A DNA stretch of 29,089 nt, taken from positions 1 through 29,089 of IMG/VR virus record IMGVR_UViG_3300027784_000022. One strand, 5' to 3'. The notes below the pieces were generated by a model, which ran no database searches, was not told the DNA's origin, and was given only the letters and a program-made list of their open reading frames with translations. Below are positions 6,529 through 13,032 of this stretch, piece after piece (position 1 is the first letter of the stretch; the number at the start of each line of letters is the position of its first letter). Source of the stretch: a virus. Both the position numbers and the translations under genes were made by a program.

Positions 6529-8013
6529 ATGCCTTACGGTACCGAACAGTTAGACTTTATGATTTGTAATGCCAGTCATGCAATCATGAATGGTAATAAA
6601 GGATCAAAAACTCCCGTTTCTGAGTTCATAATTAACCCCGAAAAAGATGTTTCTATTGATAACTCTAATTTGGGGCTTTTTAATGTAACATCCCCTAATA
6701 TGAATACCTATTACCCAGAGGTAGATGGGGAGAATGTTATTCCTCAGGAAGGGGATTTTATCTATCCTGTTTTTCGATTACTTTCAGAAGTTACGGTTAA
6801 TAAAACCTTTAGCCCGGTAGATTTTAGTGAAGCCACGGTATTAAAGGATTCTATGAGCCTTTTAAAGGGACAAACGGTTTATACCGAACACGAACAATTG
6901 GTTGGTAATCATATTGGAACCATTAAAGAACCTTTTTGGCAAGAGGCATATACCATTAATGGAGTAAAAGTACCTGCGGGTATTAATGCGGTACTTATGG
7001 TAGATGCTAAATCTAACCCTAAGATTGCTAGGGGGATGTTACAAGATCCTCCTGCTATTCACTCCGTTTCTGTATCAGTGATGTATAAATGGAAAAAATC
7101 ACATGATATGGAAAATGATGAGTTTTATGAAAAACTCGGTACCTTTGATAATAAGGGGCAAATGATTAGGAAAATAGCTAGTAATATCATTCTTTATTCA
7201 GAATTATCACTGGTTCCCCATGGTGCTGACCCTTATGCACAAATGGTTAATAAAGATGGAAAGATTACTAATCCTACTTGGGCAAAAAGGTTTAATGCTC
7301 TGGGGGAAGGTAGTTTTGCTGCTGTGGATTACAAAAATATCCTAAAAGGAGACCTTGAAGTCGAGATTAGTAACTTTAATCTATATAACCGTAACTCAAA
7401 AAGTGATAACAACAAAAACAAAAGTAACATGGATGGAATCTTAAATGCTATTGCCAAAATAGTGGGTTTTACCGATCCAGTGAATGAAGAGAATCAATCT
7501 AAACTCACTAGCCATATCCAGAAGCTTATTTCGGATAACCTGGAGAATGAAACCGGGTATTCTAAAGAAATTAAGCAACTCAAAGCGGATAAGGCAAAAC
7601 TGGAAGCGGATTTGCAAAATGCAATTACCGAATCCGCAGACCTTAAAAATAAGGAGCACTTTATCACCATTGGAGAATCACATCTTACCGACCTTCGAGA
7701 TCGTGCCGTCAATGTTTATACCACTTTGAAAGGAGAGGATAAAGATGAAACGATTGTGGAGATGATTAAAAATGCCGATGAAAAAGTGGTAAAATCTCTT
7801 TTGAGGGGTTATGAACAAGAATTGGATGATCACACTCCGCTTACTTGCCAGGATTGCTCTTCAACCAATGTAACCCGTGCTTCTTATAAGGCTGATGATG
7901 GAGATGACTCCGGAGAGAAGCCTAACACTCCTACTTTCAAATCCAATATGGAAGTTATTCAAAATCGCCGGAAGACTAGATTTTCTGTCAAACGGATCCA
8001 TGGCGAACAATAA
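6529..8013 (+). CDS. prohead maturation protease fused to scaffold-like C-terminus
   Basis: 494 aa. The N-terminal part (about 70-245) looks like a herpesvirus-type prohead protease: a His region EHEQLVGNHIGTI (120-132, H121 or H128), a Ser region IHSVSVSVMYKW (177-188, S181 or S183 the likely nucleophile), and ELSLVPHGADPYA (225-237), matching the E-x-S-x-V-x-x-x-A-x-P-x-A pattern of that fold. A low-complexity Asn/Lys/Ser linker follows (about 288-300), then a helical, coiled-coil-like region (330-385, KEIKQLKADKAKLEADLQNA) typical of scaffolds. A protease followed by scaffold in one gene is known from other phages and herpesviruses. The start context is A-rich. The gene sits between portal and capsid genes, as expected. 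Exact catalytic residues are inferred. Confidence 0.82.
   Translation: MPYGTEQLDFMICNASHAIMNGNKGSKTPVSEFIINPEKDVSIDNSNLGLFNVTSPNMNTYYPEVDGENVIPQEGDFIYPVFRLLSEVTVNKTFSPVDFSEATVLKDSMSLLKGQTVYTEHEQLVGNHIGTIKEPFWQEAYTINGVKVPAGINAVLMVDAKSNPKIARGMLQDPPAIHSVSVSVMYKWKKSHDMENDEFYEKLGTFDNKGQMIRKIASNIILYSELSLVPHGADPYAQMVNKDGKITNPTWAKRFNALGEGSFAAVDYKNILKGDLEVEISNFNLYNRNSKSDNNKNKSNMDGILNAIAKIVGFTDPVNEENQSKLTSHIQKLISDNLENETGYSKEIKQLKADKAKLEADLQNAITESADLKNKEHFITIGESHLTDLRDRAVNVYTTLKGEDKDETIVEMIKNADEKVVKSLLRGYEQELDDHTPLTCQDCSSTNVTRASYKADDGDDSGEKPNTPTFKSNMEVIQNRRKTRFSVKRIHGEQ
7429..8013 (+). CDS. possible separately translated scaffold (internal start in the protease gene)
   Basis: An in-frame ATG at codon 301 of the protease gene is preceded by a very A-rich stretch (AACAACAAAAACAAAAGTAAC), which is the translation-start context seen elsewhere in the window. 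It lies exactly at the linker between the protease and the coiled-coil region. Initiation here would give a 194-aa scaffold protein without the protease, like lambda Nu3 within gene C or herpesvirus UL26.5 within UL26. The A-rich run also encodes the Asn/Lys linker, so it may be there only for that reason. Confidence 0.35.
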   Translation: MDGILNAIAKIVGFTDPVNEENQSKLTSHIQKLISDNLENETGYSKEIKQLKADKAKLEADLQNAITESADLKNKEHFITIGESHLTDLRDRAVNVYTTLKGEDKDETIVEMIKNADEKVVKSLLRGYEQELDDHTPLTCQDCSSTNVTRASYKADDGDDSGEKPNTPTFKSNMEVIQNRRKTRFSVKRIHGEQ

Positions 8014-8041
8014 TCATTTATTAACTTAAACAATCACAATT

Positions 8042-8563
8042 ATGCCTAGAATTTTCGGAGAAGAGACTAATCATGTGATCCATAAAAGCGAGAGCCACAA
8101 ACTGCACCAACAGTTTGATGTGGATAAGCATGACACTAGTACCGGCGGTAGTGATATTCAGATCGGTATGCCGGTAAAAATGGCTGGTGACTTTACTATT
8201 GCCCCCTTTGCTGCAGGGGATAAAGTACATGAATTGATCGGGGTTGCTATCCATGACACTGACCTTGAGGGGTACCGTGAGGAGAAAACTCCTTACAACT
8301 CAATTAAAGATACTTATAGCCTTAAGAGGGTTACTGTATCTATGCGTGCATATATTATCATCGAAGGTGTTGCTGGTACTGGAAATGTAACAGCTGGTCC
8401 TGTAAAGTATGCAGGTTATTCTGCAACCGATGATATGTTTCCACACCCGGGCGTGAATGTCTTTAAAGACCTTGCAAATGCTGGAGAAGCAGATCAATGC
8501 GTAGGTTGGGCACTTCATGCAGCCGATGACGGGGAAGTTGTTAGAGTTGCCCTGGCTGTTTAA
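8042..8563 (+). CDS. head decoration (capsid cement) protein
   Basis: 173 aa, beta-rich, located between the scaffold/protease gene and the major capsid gene, the usual place for decoration proteins. IQIGMPVKMAGDF (39-51), KVHELIGVAIHD (61-72), VTVSMRAYIIIEG (97-109), GNVTAGPVKYAGY and QCVGWALHAADDGEVVRVAL resemble the 'capsid cement / DUF2190' pattern: a start value set, an 'is it still this value' strand, then a final G-x-A-L...V-x-V-x-L strand. Such proteins bind the outside of the expanded capsid and stabilise it. The family call rests on pattern and position. Confidence 0.65.
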   Translation: MPRIFGEETNHVIHKSESHKLHQQFDVDKHDTSTGGSDIQIGMPVKMAGDFTIAPFAAGDKVHELIGVAIHDTDLEGYREEKTPYNSIKDTYSLKRVTVSMRAYIIIEGVAGTGNVTAGPVKYAGYSATDDMFPHPGVNVFKDLANAGEADQCVGWALHAADDGEVVRVALAV

Positions 8564-8598
8564 TTAATCGAATCATAAACTTTAAAACTTAGTGATAT

Positions 8599-9720
8599 AT
8601 GAATAGGACTGCTTATGAAAACAGCCAATTTAAGGGTAAAATCAAAGAAACCGTTAAATTAGCTGAAGCTATTCGGTCAGATAAGGATAACCCAGAAGAT
8701 ATTACTCTGGCAGAAGTGGTAAATGATAAATTTACTACATCTATGGAATCCTTTTATCAGGACCTCGGTATTGACCCCAGTGTTGATACAATTCACAACA
8801 TTTCCACTCTGATGAGTGAAGATGAAAGATGGCTTATCCCAGAAATTTTCCGGGAAGCCCTACGTCTCGGCTATCGTAAAGCCCCAATTTGGCCAAATGT
8901 AATTGCCGCAGAAGAACAGGTTAACGGGTTGACCCAGGTATTGCCCCATATCAATATGAGTGATGCTGCTCCGAAATTGCTCGGGGAAGCCGAAACTATT
9001 CCTCTTGGAGATTTGAGTTTTGGTAAGAAAACTTTCTCTGCCTTTAAACTGGGTAGGGGTATTAAGATTTCTTATGAAATTACTCAATTTTCTTCCTTGA
9101 ATGTAGTTTCTCTTTTCCTCCAGGATTTCGGTATTAAGTTGGGTCATGCTATTGATGTTCTGGCTTTGGATACCCTTATGAACGGTGAACAACTCGATGG
9201 ATCAGAATCTGCTCCTGTAATTGGGGTTCAAACTCCCGGTACTGGAGCCGCTCAGGGCTCAACTTATATGGACTTGCTCCGTATTTGGTTGAGGTTGGGT
9301 CGTATTGGCCGTTTGCCTTCGGTAATGATCGGGGGAGAAAATATGGCTCTGAGGACTCTGATGTTCGATGAATTCCGTAAATATGTATATGGGTCTCCAA
9401 GAGAAAAACTGGATGTAAAAACTCCGGTACCTGCAACAACCAATTATTTTGTTCATGGAAATGTCCCGGATAATCAGGAAATTATTTTGGACCCTAGTTC
9501 ATCCATTATCAAAATGAATGTAAATCCTCTTATGGTTGAATCCGAGAAAATCGTTTCCAATCAAACCGAGGCATTCTATGCTTCATTAACAATGGGATTT
9601 GCTAAGATGTTTACCGAATCAGCTCTGATTTTGGATCAAACCAAAGACTTTAACGGAGATAACGGATTCCCAACTTGGTTGGATGTGGATGCTCTGCAGA
9701 ATGTCAATATTACCGAGTAA
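8599..9720 (+). CDS. major capsid protein (HK97 fold)
   Basis: 373 aa. The N-terminal helical arm (1-75) is followed by the body: PEIFREALRLGYRKAPIWPN (81-100), LGEAETIPLGDLSF (128-141), GRGIKISYEITQFSSLNV (152-169), then a long helix with a DVLALDTLMNG end, as in HK97-type capsid proteins where a beta-rich E-loop precedes the spine helix. The C-terminus ends with the usual strand-rich region. It is followed by a hairpin with T-rich loop and flank. Its position after protease and decoration proteins, and its length, agree. Codons look more G/C-ending than in neighbours, as expected for a highly expressed gene. Confidence 0.9.
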   Translation: MNRTAYENSQFKGKIKETVKLAEAIRSDKDNPEDITLAEVVNDKFTTSMESFYQDLGIDPSVDTIHNISTLMSEDERWLIPEIFREALRLGYRKAPIWPNVIAAEEQVNGLTQVLPHINMSDAAPKLLGEAETIPLGDLSFGKKTFSAFKLGRGIKISYEITQFSSLNVVSLFLQDFGIKLGHAIDVLALDTLMNGEQLDGSESAPVIGVQTPGTGAAQGSTYMDLLRIWLRLGRIGRLPSVMIGGENMALRTLMFDEFRKYVYGSPREKLDVKTPVPATTNYFVHGNVPDNQEIILDPSSSIIKMNVNPLMVESEKIVSNQTEAFYASLTMGFAKMFTESALILDQTKDFNGDNGFPTWLDVDALQNVNITE

Positions 9721-9740
9721 TCCCGTTTTATAAGATACAA

Positions 9741-9772
9741 GTAGTAGCCGGGTTTTTCCTGGCTACTATTTA
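9741..9772 (+). terminator. hairpin after the major capsid gene, probable terminator
   Basis: AGTAGCCGGG (9743-9752) pairs with CCTGGCTACT (9758-9767) over 10 bp with one G-T pair and a five-T loop; one further T-A pair extends the base. It is followed by ATTTATATCTTT, which is only moderately T-rich, so termination may be partial. It lies 22 bp after the capsid stop and about 30 bp before the next start. Confidence 0.7.
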
Positions 9773-9802
9773 TATCTTTAACCATAAAACAAAAGGAAAA
9801 CT

Positions 9803-10192
9803 ATGAGTAGATATTTGAAATTAGGGGAAAAAAGTAATTCGTTCTATGATCCCCAAACTGGCTTTGGTTTAAGCGGTAATGAAATCAAGGAAATTACTCC
9901 AGCTTTTCTTCGTAGTCCTCGGATTGCCCGGTTTCTTAAAGGCGGCGGTTTACAACATGCCCATAAGGAAGAATATAATGAATATATGGCTTCCTTAAAA
10001 GGTGAAGTAATTACTGAGAGCCCCGAAAAATCGGAAGATGAATTGGAGGATATGACAGTTGCTGAATTAAAAAATTACGTTACCGATTTGAAATGGGAAG
10101 AAGAAGATGTTGAAAAAGCCCAGTCAATCAAACGTAAATCCGAACTTATTGATTTTATCCGAAAAACCGAAGCACTTTATGAACAAGAATAA
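9803..10192 (+). CDS. small neck-region protein with SAP/HeH-like C-terminus
   Basis: 129 aa. The N-terminus (KLGEKSNSFYDPQTGFGLSG) resembles short phage proteins found between capsid and connector genes. The middle has GGGLQHAHKEEY. The C-terminal DMTVAELKNYVTDLKWEEED...KRKSELIDFIRKTEALYEQE (about 83-129) resembles the HeH/SAP/Rho-N helix-extended-helix fold, in which 'T-V-A-E-L-K' begins the first helix and 'K-x-E-L-I-x-x-I' the last. Such domains can bind nucleic acid or act as assembly partners. The precise role is unknown. It has one of the few start sites with an AGGA-like sequence (AAAAGGAAAACT before ATG). Confidence 0.6.
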   Translation: MSRYLKLGEKSNSFYDPQTGFGLSGNEIKEITPAFLRSPRIARFLKGGGLQHAHKEEYNEYMASLKGEVITESPEKSEDELEDMTVAELKNYVTDLKWEEEDVEKAQSIKRKSELIDFIRKTEALYEQE

Positions 10193-10201
10193 AACTTAGT
10201 C

Positions 10202-10993
10202 ATGGGTGCTCAATTTGAATTTACCAAATCGGGGTTAGTTGTAGATTTTACTAATAAGTCCACAAATAACCCCGATTCTTTTTTATGGGATTTTGGAGAT
10301 GGGAATACTTCTAATCTTGAAAACCCGCAACATACGTATGCAAGTACAGGTTTTTATACTGTAACCTTAACTACCACTTTAGGTGAGGTTACTGAAGATG
10401 TATCTCATACAGTTGGTGTAAATGAGGATGAAACTTTATTAATTACTGATGATCCTCTTATCGATTTGGTAAAACAATATCTACCAACAGAAATTAGTGA
10501 TTCTAATGAGACTTTTGGATTTGAGATTAACTCAGCCATTAAAAAATGGCAATTATTCTTACAACCGCTAGTTAATCGAGAGATATCCAATGAGCAAGTT
10601 TATAATCAATCAGCTTTTATTGCACTAGAGAATTACCTGATTGCTTCATTAGTTGCCCGAGAGTTAATAATTAATGCAAGTAATCAATACTTGTCTACGT
10701 TAAATCAACATGCAGTTGATAAAGGCTCCGAACAAGGTGCTGGACAAGAGGTAAAGAGTATTCAAACTGGTCCCTCTAGAGCTGAATGGTTTTCTTCTTC
10801 CGAATTATGGCAAAATATTTTAAAAGAAGGAGGACAATTGCACCTTCTTACAAATTCGATTTGTTCATTAGCTCGTAGATTAAGTATTTACCTCCATTTT
10901 TGCGGGGCTCCGGCTAAACCTACAATTGTACCCAGAGTTTATAGGGACCCAGATCCTGTAATTACTAATCCTTTTGATAAAACCCGGTACTAA
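10202..10993 (+). CDS. head-tail adaptor protein with N-terminal PKD domain
   Basis: 263 aa. Residues 1-73 form a clear PKD (polycystic kidney disease) immunoglobulin-like domain: FLWDFGDGNTSN (27-38), ENPQHTYASTGFYTVTL (40-56). Residues about 80-263 are helical (DPLIDLVKQYLP, INSAIKKWQLFLQPLVN, FIALENYLIASLVARELI, SICSLARRLSIYLHFCG) and by position act as the head-tail adaptor of the SPP1 gp15 / HK97 gp6 type beneath the portal. PKD domains usually lie on surfaces and bind carbohydrate or protein, so here the domain would decorate the neck. The PKD call is confident; the adaptor role rests mainly on gene order. It overlaps the next gene by one base (TAATG). Confidence 0.75.
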   Translation: MGAQFEFTKSGLVVDFTNKSTNNPDSFLWDFGDGNTSNLENPQHTYASTGFYTVTLTTTLGEVTEDVSHTVGVNEDETLLITDDPLIDLVKQYLPTEISDSNETFGFEINSAIKKWQLFLQPLVNREISNEQVYNQSAFIALENYLIASLVARELIINASNQYLSTLNQHAVDKGSEQGAGQEVKSIQTGPSRAEWFSSSELWQNILKEGGQLHLLTNSICSLARRLSIYLHFCGAPAKPTIVPRVYRDPDPVITNPFDKTRY

Positions 10994-11463
10994 TGAGTGA
11001 ATGGGCTAAATTCAAACATGTGATGGATACCTTATCTTTTGATATGTTTCATCAAAAGGAAATTACTTGGTACCGATTAGTTAATAGTTTGGATCCACAT
11101 GGTGAAAAAAATACATTAACTGATTACCAACCTCAAACTCTTAAGTGTTTATTGAGTTATAATGTAATGAGAACTTACCCTATTGGTAGTGATACAAAAG
11201 CGGGGACAATAGATACTCAACACATTACCGTGATATTAAATAAACAATACTTAGATGACAATGGGTTTTTAAATCCCGATGGGTATTTTAACTTCAATCC
11301 GGGTAATGATTACTTTATGGTTGATGGTATTAAATATTATGATTCTGGAGATACACAAGCTTCTCAAGTTAGTACAGATAATCTGTCCTTTTTTGTAGTT
11401 CTTAAACGAGCTGAATACCCTACTGGAAGGCATATACATGGTGAACCTCCAATTCCCGAATAA
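10993..11463 (+). CDS. head-tail joining (stopper) protein
   Basis: 156 aa, beta-rich. The central stretch ITVILNKQYLDDNG to FNPGNDYFMVDGIKYY and the final strand NLSFFVVLKRA are like stopper proteins (SPP1 gp16 type), which close the connector channel after packaging. The order adaptor, stopper, tail completion, terminator, sheath supports this. It is coupled to both neighbours through TAATG junctions. No direct family signature was recognised, so the name is position-based. Confidence 0.55.
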   Translation: MSEWAKFKHVMDTLSFDMFHQKEITWYRLVNSLDPHGEKNTLTDYQPQTLKCLLSYNVMRTYPIGSDTKAGTIDTQHITVILNKQYLDDNGFLNPDGYFNFNPGNDYFMVDGIKYYDSGDTQASQVSTDNLSFFVVLKRAEYPTGRHIHGEPPIPE

Positions 11464-12122
11464 TGGCAAAATTATATACCCATGGGTTTGATAATACAGG
11501 CGGTTCATTAGGAGGCGGGTTTGGAGTTTCTCCAGATGTGCACTTAAATTATCGATTAGTGGGAGAATGGGAAAGAGCAAATTATATGTTCCGTCGTTTT
11601 CCCACTGATGTGAAACGGGGGGTAAATTTAGCCACTCGAAAAGTTGCAAGGAAATATCGTCGAAAGGTTATTGAAAATATTCGTAACCAAGGGGCAGCTA
11701 TTGGATGGGAACCCATTACTTCGGAAAAATATCGGAAATTTAAAGAATCTAAAGGTGAATTTTCTGTAGATACCCCCTTACAGTTTTTTGGGTCATTATT
11801 ACAGAATATAAAAACCTTTAAACACGGTCAAATGGGTTGGTCTGCCGGTATTAAAGCCGGAATAAGAAATGAAAAAATGGATCACTTAAGAAAAGGTAAT
11901 TCTTTAAGTGTTTCAGAGTATGCAGGGGTTCTTGAACACGGATCAAAAACCCGTAATATCCGCCCTCGTCCTTTATGGACTCCAAGTTGGCGACATATTG
12001 GCGGTAATAAGCAATTAGTTCAAGAAGTTGCTAATACCTTAAGAGCATTATACCCAAGTAGGAGACTTAAATTACCAACGAGAATAGGTAGAGCTAAGGC
12101 TATGCCTACAGCTAAATTATAA
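11463..12122 (+). CDS. tail completion protein, HK97 gp10-like
   Basis: 219 aa, strongly basic. Helical part RFPTDVKRGVNLATRKVARKY (45-65) is followed by SVSEYAGVLEHGSKTRNIRPRPLW (about 149-172), which matches the 'Y-A-x-x-x-E-x-G-T...R-P-x-x-x-P' pattern of HK97 gp10 / SPP1 gp17-like and P2 gpS-like tail completion proteins. These sit at the head-tail interface and allow finished tails to join. It begins with the TAATG overlap. The C-terminal tail (YPSRRLKLPTRIGRAK) is basic and longer than usual. Confidence 0.7.
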   Translation: MAKLYTHGFDNTGGSLGGGFGVSPDVHLNYRLVGEWERANYMFRRFPTDVKRGVNLATRKVARKYRRKVIENIRNQGAAIGWEPITSEKYRKFKESKGEFSVDTPLQFFGSLLQNIKTFKHGQMGWSAGIKAGIRNEKMDHLRKGNSLSVSEYAGVLEHGSKTRNIRPRPLWTPSWRHIGGNKQLVQEVANTLRALYPSRRLKLPTRIGRAKAMPTAKL

Positions 12123-12127
12123 TAGAT

Positions 12128-12802
12128 ATGAGTGTTTATGATGTACCTTTATTAAATACTCAAGAATTGGTAGAGAGAACCATTTACCACTCTATGAGAA
12201 AACACTGTGTATCTAGGGGATACTTACCAGATATTTATTCCTTTGATCAAAATGCTCAAGGTTATAGGGAATATCTTGAGGCTTTTTCGGCAATTGTTGA
12301 TGATAAAGGATTTGCCATTGAGGTATTTAATAGTGGACCTCCTACTGAAAGAGAGATGAAGCAAGTCCCTCGATTAATTTTAGATATACAAGGATTTGTA
12401 CCCGGTTCTATTGGAGGAGATCAAAGTCAACAATATGAATGGAGCGAAGAACACAATAAATATTATGGATTTATAGCTCCCCCTACTACTTCAGATCTTT
12501 ATTTCAATATCCATATTGTTGCTAGCAATGCAACTCAGGATCGTATAATGAATGCCTTAGTTTCATTAGCCGTTCCTAGAAGAGGCTATTTACCATTATA
12601 TAACGCAGAAGATAATTTTTTATTTACTAATTTTTTAACTTATGTTCCTGTAAATGAATATAAGACCCCAGGTATAATGGAAACCATGATACGTTATGTT
12701 TGCCCTGATTTGATTGAAGTTGCTGATATTCCAAATACTGATCCAATCATTCCGCCTTTAACCTATTTCCAAATTGATCTAGAAGAGGGCGATAAACCTT
12801 AA
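12128..12802 (+). CDS. probable tail terminator protein
   Basis: 224 aa, mixed alpha/beta. It begins with a helix (NTQELVERTIYHSMRKHC), then strands (RLILDIQGFVPGS, LYFNIHIVASNATQDRIMNALVSLAVP) and ends with METMIRYVCPDLIEVADIP. Position between gp10-like and sheath genes fits the tail terminator, which caps the tube and sheath and joins the head; the strand-helix pattern DLYFNIHIVASN followed by a helix with R-I-M-N-A-L is like terminator folds. I do not recognise a specific family, so the name is partly inferred from gene order. Confidence 0.5.
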   Translation: MSVYDVPLLNTQELVERTIYHSMRKHCVSRGYLPDIYSFDQNAQGYREYLEAFSAIVDDKGFAIEVFNSGPPTEREMKQVPRLILDIQGFVPGSIGGDQSQQYEWSEEHNKYYGFIAPPTTSDLYFNIHIVASNATQDRIMNALVSLAVPRRGYLPLYNAEDNFLFTNFLTYVPVNEYKTPGIMETMIRYVCPDLIEVADIPNTDPIIPPLTYFQIDLEEGDKP

Positions 12803-12807
12803 TTATT

Positions 12808-13032
12808 ATGGCACACATTGAAAAAAGAAAAATCACGTTAAAAACCCAACCCCAAGCTCCTAAGAAAACAGAGAAAAAAGAGGAAGAGTTCATTGAGTCA
12901 ACTCATGAAATTATTCCCAGGAAAACTAAAGGGTGGTACGATGTCGTTGATCAGGATGGTAAATTGGTTAATGATCAAGCCCTTAGAAAACAGCAAGCTG
13001 AGCAGTTAAAATTAGACATGCGTAAGACCTGA
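12808..13032 (+). CDS. small charged protein upstream of the glycosyltransferase/ATP-grasp gene
   Basis: 74 aa, rich in Lys, Glu and Gln. The N-terminal part (KTQPQAPKKTEKKEEEF) looks disordered; the middle GWYDVVDQDGKLVNDQALR may form a beta hairpin; a helix rich in Gln and Lys ends it. No family is recognised. Its TGA stop overlaps the ATG of the following fusion enzyme by one base (TGATG), so the two are probably translated together. Whether it is a partner, a substrate, or an unrelated tail factor cannot be told from sequence. Confidence 0.6.
   Translation: MAHIEKRKITLKTQPQAPKKTEKKEEEFIESTHEIIPRKTKGWYDVVDQDGKLVNDQALRKQQAEQLKLDMRKT

Noticed and set aside
9176-9456. Overlapping minus-strand ORFs within the major capsid gene
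   Set aside because: The plus-strand gene is a clear capsid protein; the opposite-strand ORFs lack any family or start signal.
11269-11649. Minus-strand ORF of 126 codons across the stopper and tail completion genes
   Set aside because: It spans the junction of two real plus-strand genes and has no recognisable features, so it is a shadow of them.
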